Source: CAZNVB01 sp964651495 (GTDB taxonomy: Bacteria > Acidobacteriota > Aminicenantia > Aminicenantales > UBA8522). Taken from it: DNA of 19,644 bases. This document shows positions 6,952 to 14,567 of this stretch, one piece after another. The stretch covers positions 1-19,644 of the forward strand of contig CAZYWP010000049.1 of NCBI GenBank assembly GCA_964651495.1. Direction: 5' to 3'. The notes beneath the pieces were generated by a model, which saw only the letters and a program-made list of their open reading frames with translations, was not told the DNA's origin and ran no database searches. Within the stretch, counting starts at the first letter, position 1. Each line of letters starts with the position of its first letter. Both the position numbers and the translations under genes were made by a program.

Positions 6952-7813
6952 GAGGGACCTCGGGATTCGCCTCGAGCAGCGAAGCGGCGAGAAAGCGCAG
7001 CTCATCCGCCCGTTTGGAAAAGCGTTCCAGGGCGCCGACCGCCCCGGAGACGAGCTCCACGAGTTTTTTATCCGCCGCGCTCCGGCCGAACCGCAGGACA
7101 TAATCCGGGCGGCGGGGCAATTTCCTCCTTCTTTCGCGCCGAGAATCCTGGAGGTCGTCCCGGATCTGGAAGGCCAGCCCGACCCTCCGGCCGTAATCCA
7201 GGATCGCCCGCTTCTCGGCCGCCGCGGCCCGGCCGAGGATCGCGCCCACCTCGACGGCGGCGCTGATGAGCGCGCCCGTCTTCTTCAGGATGATCTCCTC
7301 CATGAGTTCGGCCGCCAAACGATTCGGCTCGACCGTGATATCCAGGAATTGTCCTCCGATCATTCCTTCGGCTCCGGCCCGGCGGCCGATCGTCCGAACC
7401 GCCGCCTGTTTCTGGGGCAGAAGTTCCGCAGGGACGGCGGCCGCGGCAAGAATCTCAAAAGCCAGGGTCAGCAGCCCGTCCCCGGCGAGAAGGGCGACAT
7501 TTTCCCCGAACACCCGGTGACAGGAGGGCTTGCCCCTCCGGACATCGTCATCGTCCATGGCCGGGAGGTCGTCGTGGATGAGCGAATAGCTGTGGATGAG
7601 CTCCAGGGCGCAGGCAAACGGAAGGAGAACGCGATTGTCGACCCCAAAGCACGTTCCGGAAGAGATGAGCAGCAGCGGCCGGAATCTCTTTCCGCCGTCA
7701 AGGACGGAATAGCGCATCGCCTGATCAAGCCGGGAAGAGCCCCGGGGCAGGATGCGCGCGAGCTCCCGCTCGACCTTGTCTTTATTGGCCGCCAAGTTCT
7801 TTTCGAGACGCAT
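6944..7813 (-). CDS. ispA: Farnesyl/geranylgeranyl diphosphate synthase (IspA type)
   Basis: Trans-isoprenyl diphosphate synthase that condenses IPP with allylic diphosphates. The 289 residues contain GGKRFRP (40-46), the first aspartate-rich motif DDLPAMD (81-87), GQFLD (154-158), KKTG (177-180) and the second aspartate-rich motif RDDLQD (218-223). Just after it, residues 224-232 are strongly basic (SRRERRRKL) where relatives usually have Val/Ile-x-Gly; the neighbouring frame reads ILGAKEGGN there (see findings). ATG 7813 is 4 nt after the xseB stop; its ribosome site is weak, so it probably depends on coupling. The 3' end overlaps dxs. Product chain length (C15 or C20) cannot be settled by eye. 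Confidence 0.92.
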   Translation of the reverse strand: MRLEKNLAANKDKVERELARILPRGSSRLDQAMRYSVLDGGKRFRPLLLISSGTCFGVDNRVLLPFACALELIHSYSLIHDDLPAMDDDDVRRGKPSCHRVFGENVALLAGDGLLTLAFEILAAAAVPAELLPQKQAAVRTIGRRAGAEGMIGGQFLDITVEPNRLAAELMEEIILKKTGALISAAVEVGAILGRAAAAEKRAILDYGRRVGLAFQIRDDLQDSRRERRRKLPRRPDYVLRFGRSAADKKLVELVSGAVGALERFSKRADELRFLAASLLEANPEVPHA

Positions 7814-7817
7814 GGCC

Positions 7818-8120
7818 CTAAAAAGGAGTCTCTTCCTCCTCGTCATCTTTGTCGTCTTCTTCTTTGGCCTCCTCCTGGGTTGAAAGCCCGACTTCCCGGT
7901 CAAGGTCGAAGGGCTCCGCCCGAACCGCGCCTTTTTCGTCCTGGAGGAGGATCTCCACTTTCTTCTCGGCTTTCCCCAGCTCTTCCCTGAGGAACTTGGC
8001 CAGCTTGACCCCTTTTTCGAACAGGGCCATGGACTCGTTGAGAGAGAGGCCTTCCTTTTCCAGTTTTTCGACGATGCCTTCGAGGTCGGCCAGGGCTTTC
8101 TCAAAATTCAAGCTGGTCAT
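7818..8120 (-). CDS. xseB: Exodeoxyribonuclease VII small subunit
   Basis: Small subunit of exonuclease VII, which degrades single-stranded DNA from both ends together with XseA. The 100-residue form begins MTSLNFEKALADLEGIVEKLE, the family signature, followed by LSLNESMALFEKGVKLAKF. It ends in a long acidic tail (KEEDDKDDEEEE) beyond the usual ~80 residues. ATG 8120 is favoured by AAGGAG 5-6 nt upstream; it overlaps the xseA stop by 4 nt (ATGA), which suits production of many small subunits per large subunit. A longer in-frame reading only shadows xseA. The acidic tail is low complexity and its role is unknown. Confidence 0.95.
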   Translation of the reverse strand: MTSLNFEKALADLEGIVEKLEKEGLSLNESMALFEKGVKLAKFLREELGKAEKKVEILLQDEKGAVRAEPFDLDREVGLSTQEEAKEEDDKDDEEEETPF

Positions 8121-9448
8121 TTTTTCTCCTTGGCCAGGCGTTGCGCGAGGAGTGTCTCCCGGTCGATGTTTTTGACTCGGCATGTGAAATCCCCTTTATA
8201 GAAAGAAACGGTGAGGTCCTGATCTCTTTCGACGTCTTCGATCCTTCGGATGAGCTGGAGGTCGCCCTTCCAGCAAAGGGTGTATCCTTTTTTGAGTATA
8301 TTCAGCGGGCTGGCGTTGTGCAACCCGAGGGACAATGTCTCCCATCTGGCCAGCAGGCCCTGCAGTAGACTCCTGATAGTGTTGGCCATCCTGGCCTGGG
8401 AAAGCCGGACCGAGGCTCTGTCCTCGGCCAGCTTCTCCTTCCTGCGGCGGAAGACTTTACGCGCGCGCTCGTCGAGCTCGTCCACGCGCTGCTCCAGGTT
8501 GAAGAGCTTGATCCGGAAATTCTGGAAGATGCGGTGGCGGCTGAGGTCGGCGACGCGCTGTCTGCGTTCCTGCAGGAACATCAACACGTTCTGGTGCACC
8601 CTCTTCCGAAGGTTGTCCACGCGCTCGACGAGGGCCTGCTCTTCCTTGATCACGATCTCCGCCGCCACTGAAGGCGTCGAAGCCCGGATGTCGGCCACAA
8701 AATCGCTGATGGTGAAATCGACCTCGTGACCGACGGCTGAGATGATCGGAACCGGCGAGCGAAAGATGGCCCGGGCCACCCTCTCCTCATTGAACGCCCA
8801 GAGGTCTTCAATCGACCCGCCGCCGCGGCCGACGATGATGACGTCGAGGCCGGCAAGCCGTCCAAGAAAGTCGATCCCCTCGACGATCTCGTCGGCGGCG
8901 CCCTCGCCCTGGACTTTGGCCGGATAGATGAGGATGTGGAGCCGGGCAAACCGCCGCTCCAGCGTCCGCAGGATATCGACGATGGCGGCGCCTCTCGGGG
9001 AGGTGACGATCCCGATCTTCTTGGGGAAGAGCGGAAGCGGTTTCTTGTGTTGGGGGTCGAAAAGCCCTTCCGCCCGCAGCTTCTCCTTCAGTTGTTCGAA
9101 GGCCAGCTGCAGGGCGCCCTTGCCCTTGGGCTCGATCAGGTCGGCGATGAGCTGATATTCACCGCGCGGCTCATAGACGTTGATCCGGCCGCGGCAGATC
9201 AGGCGAAGCCCGTCCTTGAGGTCAAATTTCACCCGGTTGGCATCGCTGCGAAACATCACAGCCCGAAGCTGGCATTGCTCGTCCTTGAGCGTGAAGTAGA
9301 GGTGGCCGGAGGTATGGCGGTGGAAGTTCGAAACCTCGCCCTCGACCCAGAGAAGGGGAAAGGAATTTTCGAGCTCCAGCTTGACCAGCCGGGTGATCTC
9401 CGAAACCGTGTAGACTTTATCCGGCTTGACCAGGCTCTCGCTATTCAC
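8117..9448 (-). CDS. xseA: Exodeoxyribonuclease VII large subunit
   Basis: Catalytic subunit of exonuclease VII. The 443 residues begin with the OB-fold (VYTVSEITRLVKLELE, LWVEGEVSNF, GHLYFTLKD), then the nuclease core with IGIVTSPRGAA, VGRGGGSIEDLWAFNEE and AVGHEVDFTISDFVADIRASTPS, whose Asp, Arg and His/Asp residues match the known active-site positions of the family. A long alpha-helical coiled coil follows for XseB binding, then a short C-terminal domain (SPLNILKKGY). It starts at a GTG (9448) with GAGG 6 nt upstream, 8 nt inside the end of ymdB. Length is normal. Confidence 0.96.
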   Translation of the reverse strand: MNSESLVKPDKVYTVSEITRLVKLELENSFPLLWVEGEVSNFHRHTSGHLYFTLKDEQCQLRAVMFRSDANRVKFDLKDGLRLICRGRINVYEPRGEYQLIADLIEPKGKGALQLAFEQLKEKLRAEGLFDPQHKKPLPLFPKKIGIVTSPRGAAIVDILRTLERRFARLHILIYPAKVQGEGAADEIVEGIDFLGRLAGLDVIIVGRGGGSIEDLWAFNEERVARAIFRSPVPIISAVGHEVDFTISDFVADIRASTPSVAAEIVIKEEQALVERVDNLRKRVHQNVLMFLQERRQRVADLSRHRIFQNFRIKLFNLEQRVDELDERARKVFRRRKEKLAEDRASVRLSQARMANTIRSLLQGLLARWETLSLGLHNASPLNILKKGYTLCWKGDLQLIRRIEDVERDQDLTVSFYKGDFTCRVKNIDRETLLAQRLAKEKK

Positions 9449-10241
9449 TCCAGTCCTCGGTGATCATTTCTCTTTTGATGGAAAGGGCTCTTCCCGTTCG
9501 AGGGTCGACCTCGATGTACACCGCCGTGAAAAAGATTCCGGATTTTTCAGGCTCGAAGCGCTGGGGCCGTGCGGTCAGGAAGCGGGCCAGGGCCTGCTCC
9601 CGCTGGATGCCGATGACCGAGTCCCGGCCTCCCACCATCCCCACGTCCGTGATATAGGCCGTCCCCCCGGGAAGGATGCGTTCGTCGGCCGTGGGAATAT
9701 GGGTGTGAGTGCCGATGACGGCCGATACCCGGCCGTCCAGATACCAGCCCAGCGCCTGCTTCTCCGAAGTGGCTTCGGCATGAAAATCGACGACGATCAA
9801 GGGCGTCACCGCCCGGAGCTTCTCCACCTCCTCATCCGCCACTCTGAACGGGCAGTCGAGGGGCTCCATGAAGACCCGTCCCTGAAGGTTCAGGATGCCG
9901 GCCTTCCAGCCCGCCTTTCCTTCCAGGACATAGGCGCCCTTTCCCGGGTTTCGGGGAGGATAGTTCGCCGGCCGGAGAAGCCGCGGCTCGCGGTCGAGGT
10001 AGGAAATCCCCTCTTTCTTGTCCCAGATATGATTCCCCGAAGTGAGGACATCGACCAGGGCGAGCAGCTCCCGCCCGATCTCCTCCGTGATCCCCGCCCC
10101 CCCGGCGGCGTTCTCGGCGTTGGCGGCGATGAACGCCGGGGCATATTTCTCGATCAGGACCGGAAGCTTCTTTCTCATGGCCTGGCGTCCGGGCCGGCCG
10201 ATGATATCGCCGACGAAAAGAAACCCCAGCTCAGCGGGCAT
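9441..10241 (-). CDS. ymdB: YmdB-family metallophosphoesterase (TIGR00282)
   Basis: Calcineurin-like phosphodiesterase; the Bacillus homologue hydrolyses 2',3'-cyclic nucleotides and affects development. The 266 residues hold the dinuclear metal ligands in order: FVGDIIGRPGR, AANAENAAGG, TSGNHIWD, VDFHAEATSEK and GTHTHIPTADE. TDVGMVGGRDSVIG is also typical. Length is as expected. It lies directly after rny with an 11-nt overlap; rny-ymdB pairing is widely conserved and fits a shared role in RNA turnover, since RNA cleavage can yield 2',3'-cyclic ends. The substrate in this organism is inferred only from the family. Confidence 0.94.
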   Translation of the reverse strand: MPAELGFLFVGDIIGRPGRQAMRKKLPVLIEKYAPAFIAANAENAAGGAGITEEIGRELLALVDVLTSGNHIWDKKEGISYLDREPRLLRPANYPPRNPGKGAYVLEGKAGWKAGILNLQGRVFMEPLDCPFRVADEEVEKLRAVTPLIVVDFHAEATSEKQALGWYLDGRVSAVIGTHTHIPTADERILPGGTAYITDVGMVGGRDSVIGIQREQALARFLTARPQRFEPEKSGIFFTAVYIEVDPRTGRALSIKREMITEDWSE

Positions 10242-11814
10242 ATTCGACAGCCCTCATCTCCCTGATGACGGTGACCTTGATCTGGCCGGGATAATCGAGC
10301 TCGTTTTTGATCTTTTGGGCGATATCTTTGGCCACCAGCGCGGCCTTGTCGTCGGAGACCTTGTGGCTTTCGACGATGATTCGGATCTCCCGTCCGGCCT
10401 GCAGGGCGAACGCTTTGGCGACACCCTCGAAGGAATGGGCGATTCCTTCCAGCTTTTCCAGACGCTTGATGTAGGTTTCGAGGAGCTCGCGCCGCGCCCC
10501 CGGCCGGGCCGCCGACAGGGTGTCGGCCGCCTGGACCAGGACGGCTTCCACCGACGGAAAATCGACGTCGCGGTGGTGGGAGGCGATGGCCTGGGCAACG
10601 GCGTTGGACTCGCCGTATTTTTTCACGAGTTCGACGCTCAGTTCGGTATGGGTTCCCTCCACTTCCCTGTCCACCGCTTTGCCGATATCGTGCAGCAGGC
10701 CGGCCCGGAGGGCCACCTGGGTGTCGAGCCCCAGCTCCCTGGCCATCAGCGCGCAGAGCATGGCCACTTCCTTGGAGTGCTGAAGCACGTTCTGGCCATA
10801 GCTCGTCCTGTACTTGAGCTTGCCGAGGTGCTTGACCAGCTCGGGGTGGATGTTCTGGACGCGAAGCTCGAGGATGACCGATTCGCCTTCCTGCTTGATC
10901 TTTTCTTCCAGCTCCACCTTGACGTTCTCGACGATTTCCTCGATGCGGGCCGGGTGGATGCGCCCGTCGATGACGAGCTTCTGGATGGCCAGCCGGGCCA
11001 TTTCCCGCCGGATGGGGTCGAAACTCGAAAGAAGCACCGCTTCCGGAGTGTCATCGACGATGATGTCCACTCCGGTGGCCAGCTCGAGCGCGCGGATGTT
11101 CCGCCCTTCCCGGCCGATGATGCGGCCCTTCATGTCTTCCGAGGGCAGGTCCACCACCGACACGGTGGATTCCACGACATGCTCGGCCGCCGACCGCTGG
11201 ATGGCCTGGGTTATGATCTCTTTGGCCAACCCCTGGCTCTTCTCGCGAGTCTCTTCCTCGATCCGCCGGACAACCTGGACGGCCTCGAGCCGGGCCTCGT
11301 CCTCGATCTTCTTGATGATCTGGTTTTTCGCCTCTTCCTGAGTCAGGCCGGAGATTCTCTCCAGCTCCTCGATCTGTTTCTTGACCAGCCCGACCGCCTT
11401 TTCTTCCTGGATGTCCAGGTCCTTCTCCCGCTGGAACAGCCGGCGCTCTTTACCCGAGAAATCGCGCTCTTTACCCGAGAAATCGTGCTCTTTTCTCTCC
11501 AGGCCCTGGAACCTCCGCTCCAGGTTCTCTTCCTTGTTGATCAGGCGCCGCTCCTGCTCGGTGATCTTTTTGCGTCTCTCCCGCGTCTGGCGCTCGAACT
11601 CGGCCTCAAAATCGCTATACTTGGCCTTGACTTCGGCCGAAGCTTTCTGGGTGATCCCGTCGGCTTCCCCCTTGGCTTGGTCCAGAATGGTCTTGGCCTC
11701 TTGCCGGGCGCGGAACAGGGCTTGGGTGCCCTGGCGCTTCTTGAGCAGGAAATAGACGACGGCGCCGGCCCATAAAAGGACAGCCCCGACACCGATAATC
11801 AATGCGATATTCAC
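10231..11814 (-). CDS. rny: Ribonuclease Y
   Basis: Membrane-anchored endoribonuclease that initiates mRNA decay. In order: an N-terminal transmembrane helix (IALIIGVGAVLLWAGAVVYFLL), a long charged coiled coil (about 30-200), a KH RNA-binding domain (MKGRIIGREGRNIRALE), and an HD domain with the metal-binding HD pair in LLHDIGKA. I chose GTG 11814 (527 residues) because the perfect Shine-Dalgarno AGGAGGTGA ends 5 nt upstream; a GTG at 11823 lies within that site and cannot use it. The coiled coil contains an exact 21-nt tandem duplication (11443-11484) adding one heptad. A 116-nt gap precedes it; ymdB follows with an 11-nt overlap. Confidence 0.96.
   Translation of the reverse strand: MNIALIIGVGAVLLWAGAVVYFLLKKRQGTQALFRARQEAKTILDQAKGEADGITQKASAEVKAKYSDFEAEFERQTRERRKKITEQERRLINKEENLERRFQGLERKEHDFSGKERDFSGKERRLFQREKDLDIQEEKAVGLVKKQIEELERISGLTQEEAKNQIIKKIEDEARLEAVQVVRRIEEETREKSQGLAKEIITQAIQRSAAEHVVESTVSVVDLPSEDMKGRIIGREGRNIRALELATGVDIIVDDTPEAVLLSSFDPIRREMARLAIQKLVIDGRIHPARIEEIVENVKVELEEKIKQEGESVILELRVQNIHPELVKHLGKLKYRTSYGQNVLQHSKEVAMLCALMARELGLDTQVALRAGLLHDIGKAVDREVEGTHTELSVELVKKYGESNAVAQAIASHHRDVDFPSVEAVLVQAADTLSAARPGARRELLETYIKRLEKLEGIAHSFEGVAKAFALQAGREIRIIVESHKVSDDKAALVAKDIAQKIKNELDYPGQIKVTVIREMRAVEYAR
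11443..11484. repeat. 21-nt tandem duplication in rny
   Basis: The 21-nt unit at 11443-11463 is repeated base for base at 11464-11484, and a third, partial and diverged unit follows. On the coding strand it duplicates the seven residues SGKERDF in the coiled coil. Confidence 0.9.
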
Positions 11815-11819
11815 TTTGC

Positions 11820-11828
11820 TCACCTCCT
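11820..11828 (-). promoter_or_regulatory. Shine-Dalgarno site of rny
   Basis: AGGAGGTGA, fully complementary to the usual anti-Shine-Dalgarno sequence, 5 nt upstream of GTG 11814. It decides the start in favour of the shorter protein. Confidence 0.8.
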
Positions 11829-11863
11829 GAATGGAGGGACAGAGAGGGAAGAAAGCGGGAGGT

Positions 11864-11953
11864 TCAGGAAGTCATCTGCAGCGGGTCGGCCCGCGCCACG
11901 TCGATGACGAGGGGGCTGCGGTCTCCGGTTTCACTGAGCCTTTTTAAACTCAT
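11864..11953 (-). CDS. Possible 29-codon small ORF between zapA and rny
   Basis: An ATG inside the end of zapA (11953) opens a 29-codon frame in a different phase, closing with TGA at 11866-11864. The peptide ends SPLVIDVARADPLQMTS. After the overlap nearly every codon ends in G or C, as in the neighbouring genes, which is the main reason to consider it coding. No good Shine-Dalgarno is visible, so translation would rely on coupling to zapA. I recognise no family; it could be chance in GC-rich spacer, or the relic of a longer gene. Confidence 0.3.
   Translation of the reverse strand: MSLKRLSETGDRSPLVIDVARADPLQMTS
11881..11894. other. Short GC hairpin in the zapA-rny spacer
   Basis: GCGGG-TCGG-CCCGC forms a perfect 5-bp stem with a 4-nt loop. 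It has no following T-run on either strand, so it is not an obvious terminator. It could be an mRNA processing or stability element, or simply lie within the small ORF. Confidence 0.4.
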
Positions 11954-12260
11954 CGTCAAAATTCTTATCCTGATTTTCCAGGTTGGCTTCCAAACTCCCG
12001 ATTTCACTCTCCATCACTCCGATGACTTCATTCAGTTGATCTAATTTTTTCTGGCAGAGGAAGTATTCATCGGCTATATTCAAAGCCGCTAAGACGGCTA
12101 TTTTCAGCATATCGGCTGACTTCGACTTGACCGCTACTTCGTGCATTTTCTGATCAACGTATGAAGTCAGATGATTTATATATTTTTCATCCTCTTCTCC
12201 CTTGACTCTAATACGGTACTTTTGACCGTATATTTCGACTTCGATGATTCGGTCGATCAT
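11931..12260 (-). CDS. zapA: Cell division protein ZapA
   Basis: FtsZ-associated protein that cross-links FtsZ protofilaments at the Z ring. The 109 residues show the ZapA head domain (VEIYGQKYRIRVKGEEDEKYINHLTSYVDQKM), the helix MLKIAVLAALNIADEYF, and a C-terminal coiled coil that mediates oligomerisation. Length and order match the family. Its ATG overlaps the stop of the preceding coiled-coil gene by 4 nt (ATGA); only a weak GGGA precedes it. Location after pheT is a widespread arrangement. Confidence 0.92.
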   Translation of the reverse strand: MIDRIIEVEIYGQKYRIRVKGEEDEKYINHLTSYVDQKMHEVAVKSKSADMLKIAVLAALNIADEYFLCQKKLDQLNEVIGVMESEIGSLEANLENQDKNFDDEFKKAQ

Positions 12261-12517
12261 ATCCCGAGCTTGTCGATCTGGCCGATGATGGCCTCGATCT
12301 TGCCTTTGATCGCCTCTCTTTCGCCCTCGTAGCGCTTCACATCCTCCTCGAACTTGACCGCTTTTTTCGCCTGCTCTTCGTAATCCTTGATGCCCGTTTT
12401 GAGCTCCTTGACCTGCTGGCGCAACTTCTCGTTCTCGGCCGTCAGCTTGCTGATGTATTCTATGACCTGAGTGATTTTGCCTTCCAGTATTTTAATTCTT
12501 TCCAGTTCGGCTGTCAA
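12257..12517 (-). CDS. Small coiled-coil protein, ZapB-like
   Basis: An 86-residue, almost wholly alpha-helical protein with heptad-like spacing (ITQVIEYISKLTAENEKLRQQVKELK) and no cysteine. Its size, composition and position just upstream of zapA match ZapB-like division proteins, which in known cases bind ZapA and stack at the Z ring. The assignment rests on coiled-coil character and context, not on a unique motif. Start is a TTG (12517) with AAGGAGG 5 nt upstream. It lies 10 nt after pheT and overlaps zapA by 4 nt, suggesting equimolar synthesis with ZapA. Confidence 0.75.
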   Translation of the reverse strand: MTAELERIKILEGKITQVIEYISKLTAENEKLRQQVKELKTGIKDYEEQAKKAVKFEEDVKRYEGEREAIKGKIEAIIGQIDKLGI

Positions 12518-12527
12518 TTTTGCCTCC

Positions 12528-14567
12528 TTATCTGAGTTGGGCTCCCAAGGCCCTTTTGAGATGATTTATGATCTGCTGTTCCGTCTTATCCACCTCGTCC
12601 GCCAAGAGTGTCCTCTGCGGGTGACGGTAGATGAAACGAAACGACAGGCTGACCTTGCCTAGAGGGATGGACTCCCCCGCATAGCGGTCCACGAGCCGGA
12701 ATTCCTCCAGGATCGGGAGGGAGAGTTTCTCCACGGCCCGCCTGATGTCCTGGTAGGAGATACCGCCGGGGACAAGAAGGGAGATGTCCCGGATGATGGC
12801 GGGGAATTTGGGGACCGGAGAATAAGCAAAAGCCCGCGGCTGCTTTCCGAACAGGAGCTCGAGGTCGAACTCTGCCGCATAGACGGCCTGCCGCAACCCG
12901 AAATGGTCCTGAATTCTTTTCCTCACCCGGCCCAGGCGGCCGACCTTCTGCTCCTTGTAAACCAGGGCCAGGGAGCGCCCCGGCTCGAAAAACGGATGGT
13001 CATCGACCTCGAAAAAGAAAGGCTCATAGCGGAGCTGGACCAGCACCGCCTCACAGGCGCCCTTGAGATGGAGGAAATCCGCCTCGCGGCCTTTCTCCCG
13101 CCAGTGGGGCTCTTCCACGGGTCCCAGGCACAGGATCCCCAGCGAAAGACTCTCCCGGCACTCCGGCTCGGCGCGGCAGAAGACGTTGCCGACCTCAAAA
13201 ATGCGCACGATGTCGAATCCCCGGTTGGTGTTCCAGGCCGCTGTTTCCATCAGACCGCCGAGCAGGGCCGTGCGCAGCAGGGATGCCTTGGAGGAAATGG
13301 GGTTACGGATTTCCACGGACGGGAGGCCCGAGTCGAGGGCTTCTTCTTTTTCCGGGTCGGAAAAGCTGAAATTGATGACTTCATTGAAACCCCGGTGGAG
13401 GAGGAGGCCGGAAAGCTTGCTCAGTTTGGCCTCGTCCTTGGCAGCGATGGGCGGGACGATTTTCAGGGGCGGCAGGGCGGAAGGGATATTGTCATAACCA
13501 TAAAACCGGGCAATCTCCTCGATGAGGTCGGCCTCGCGGTCGATGTCCACCCGGAACGTGGGGACTTTAATGCGCCAGATGCCCGGCTGCTGGACCTCGA
13601 CACCGAACTCCAGGTCCTCCAGCGTCTTCTTGACAAAGCCCTCTTCCACCCCGACCCCGAGAAGGTCGGCGATGCGGCGGTGCCTGAGGATGACCTCCTT
13701 TTTTTTCCGGGGCTGGGGGTAGAGATCTACCAGCTCCCTGGTCGCCTGCCCCCCGAACTGAGTGAGCAGGGAAGCCGCCATGAGGGCGGCCTGGGGCGGA
13801 TAAGCGATGTCCGCTCCTCTCTCGAACCGGTATGAAGCATCGGTCTGGATTCCCGCCGCCTTGCGGGTCTTGCGGATGGAAACGGGGTCGAAACAGGCGC
13901 TCTCGATGAATATGTCCATTGTCTTTTCGGAGACGGCGGACTCCTGCCCGCCGATGACTCCGGCCAGGGCCACCGGCCTGGCCGCATCGGCGATGGCCAG
14001 CATTTCGGGCTCGAGCGTCAGCTCGGCCCCGTCCAGGCAGAGGAGCTTCTCGCCCTTCTTGGCCCGGCGGATGATGATCCTGCCGCCGCCGAGCTTGGCC
14101 AGATCAAAGGCATGGATGGGCTGGGATGTCGCGAAGAGGACATAGTTGGTGACATCGACCACATTGTTGATCGGGTTGAGGCTCATGGCCTCGATCCTCC
14201 GGCGCAGCCAGACCGGGGAGGGACCGACCCGGACACCTTTGACCACCAGGCCGCAATAACGGGGGCAGAGGTCCTCGTCCCAGATCTGGACGTCGACCGC
14301 TTCCGAGGTCTTCGCGCTCAGCTCGGTGAGCGGCCAGCTCGCCTGTTTGAGGCCGACGCCCAGAGCGGCCGCCAGCTCTCTGGCCAGGCCAAGGTGCCCC
14401 AGCGTGTCCGGGCGGTTGGAGTACGTTTCGATATCCAGGATGACATCCCCTTCTTTTTCTTCCCGGCTTTCCGTCATCAAACCGATCCGCTCGAGGGTCT
14501 GGACCACCACGGAGTCGGGGATGTCCGCATCCAGGTAGTCCTTCAGCCAGTCGATACTGATTTTCAT
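12528..14567 (-). CDS. pheT: Phenylalanine-tRNA ligase beta subunit, short form
   Basis: Beta chain of the (alpha-beta)2 enzyme that charges tRNA-Phe; it carries the B3/B4 editing site and tRNA-binding domains. The 679 residues contain the N-terminal segment MKISIDWLKDYL, B1/B3 elements (LDIETYSNRPDTLGHLGLARELAAALG, LNPINNVVDVTNYVL, HAFDLAKL), B4 (GVIGG), the B5 domain and catalytic-like core, and a C-terminal FDX-ACB anticodon domain (VPKFPAIIRDISLLVP). The EMAP-II-like B2 tRNA-binding domain usually found at about 40-150 is missing, which accounts for most of the shortfall from ~790 residues. ATG 14567 overlaps the pheS stop (ATGA). Confidence 0.95.
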   Translation of the reverse strand: MKISIDWLKDYLDADIPDSVVVQTLERIGLMTESREEKEGDVILDIETYSNRPDTLGHLGLARELAAALGVGLKQASWPLTELSAKTSEAVDVQIWDEDLCPRYCGLVVKGVRVGPSPVWLRRRIEAMSLNPINNVVDVTNYVLFATSQPIHAFDLAKLGGGRIIIRRAKKGEKLLCLDGAELTLEPEMLAIADAARPVALAGVIGGQESAVSEKTMDIFIESACFDPVSIRKTRKAAGIQTDASYRFERGADIAYPPQAALMAASLLTQFGGQATRELVDLYPQPRKKKEVILRHRRIADLLGVGVEEGFVKKTLEDLEFGVEVQQPGIWRIKVPTFRVDIDREADLIEEIARFYGYDNIPSALPPLKIVPPIAAKDEAKLSKLSGLLLHRGFNEVINFSFSDPEKEEALDSGLPSVEIRNPISSKASLLRTALLGGLMETAAWNTNRGFDIVRIFEVGNVFCRAEPECRESLSLGILCLGPVEEPHWREKGREADFLHLKGACEAVLVQLRYEPFFFEVDDHPFFEPGRSLALVYKEQKVGRLGRVRKRIQDHFGLRQAVYAAEFDLELLFGKQPRAFAYSPVPKFPAIIRDISLLVPGGISYQDIRRAVEKLSLPILEEFRLVDRYAGESIPLGKVSLSFRFIYRHPQRTLLADEVDKTEQQIINHLKRALGAQLR

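Noticed and set aside
11824..11930. 6S RNA, often found next to zapA
   Set aside because: The spacer is about 107-116 nt, too short for a typical 6S RNA, and shows no long double-stranded arms around a central bubble.
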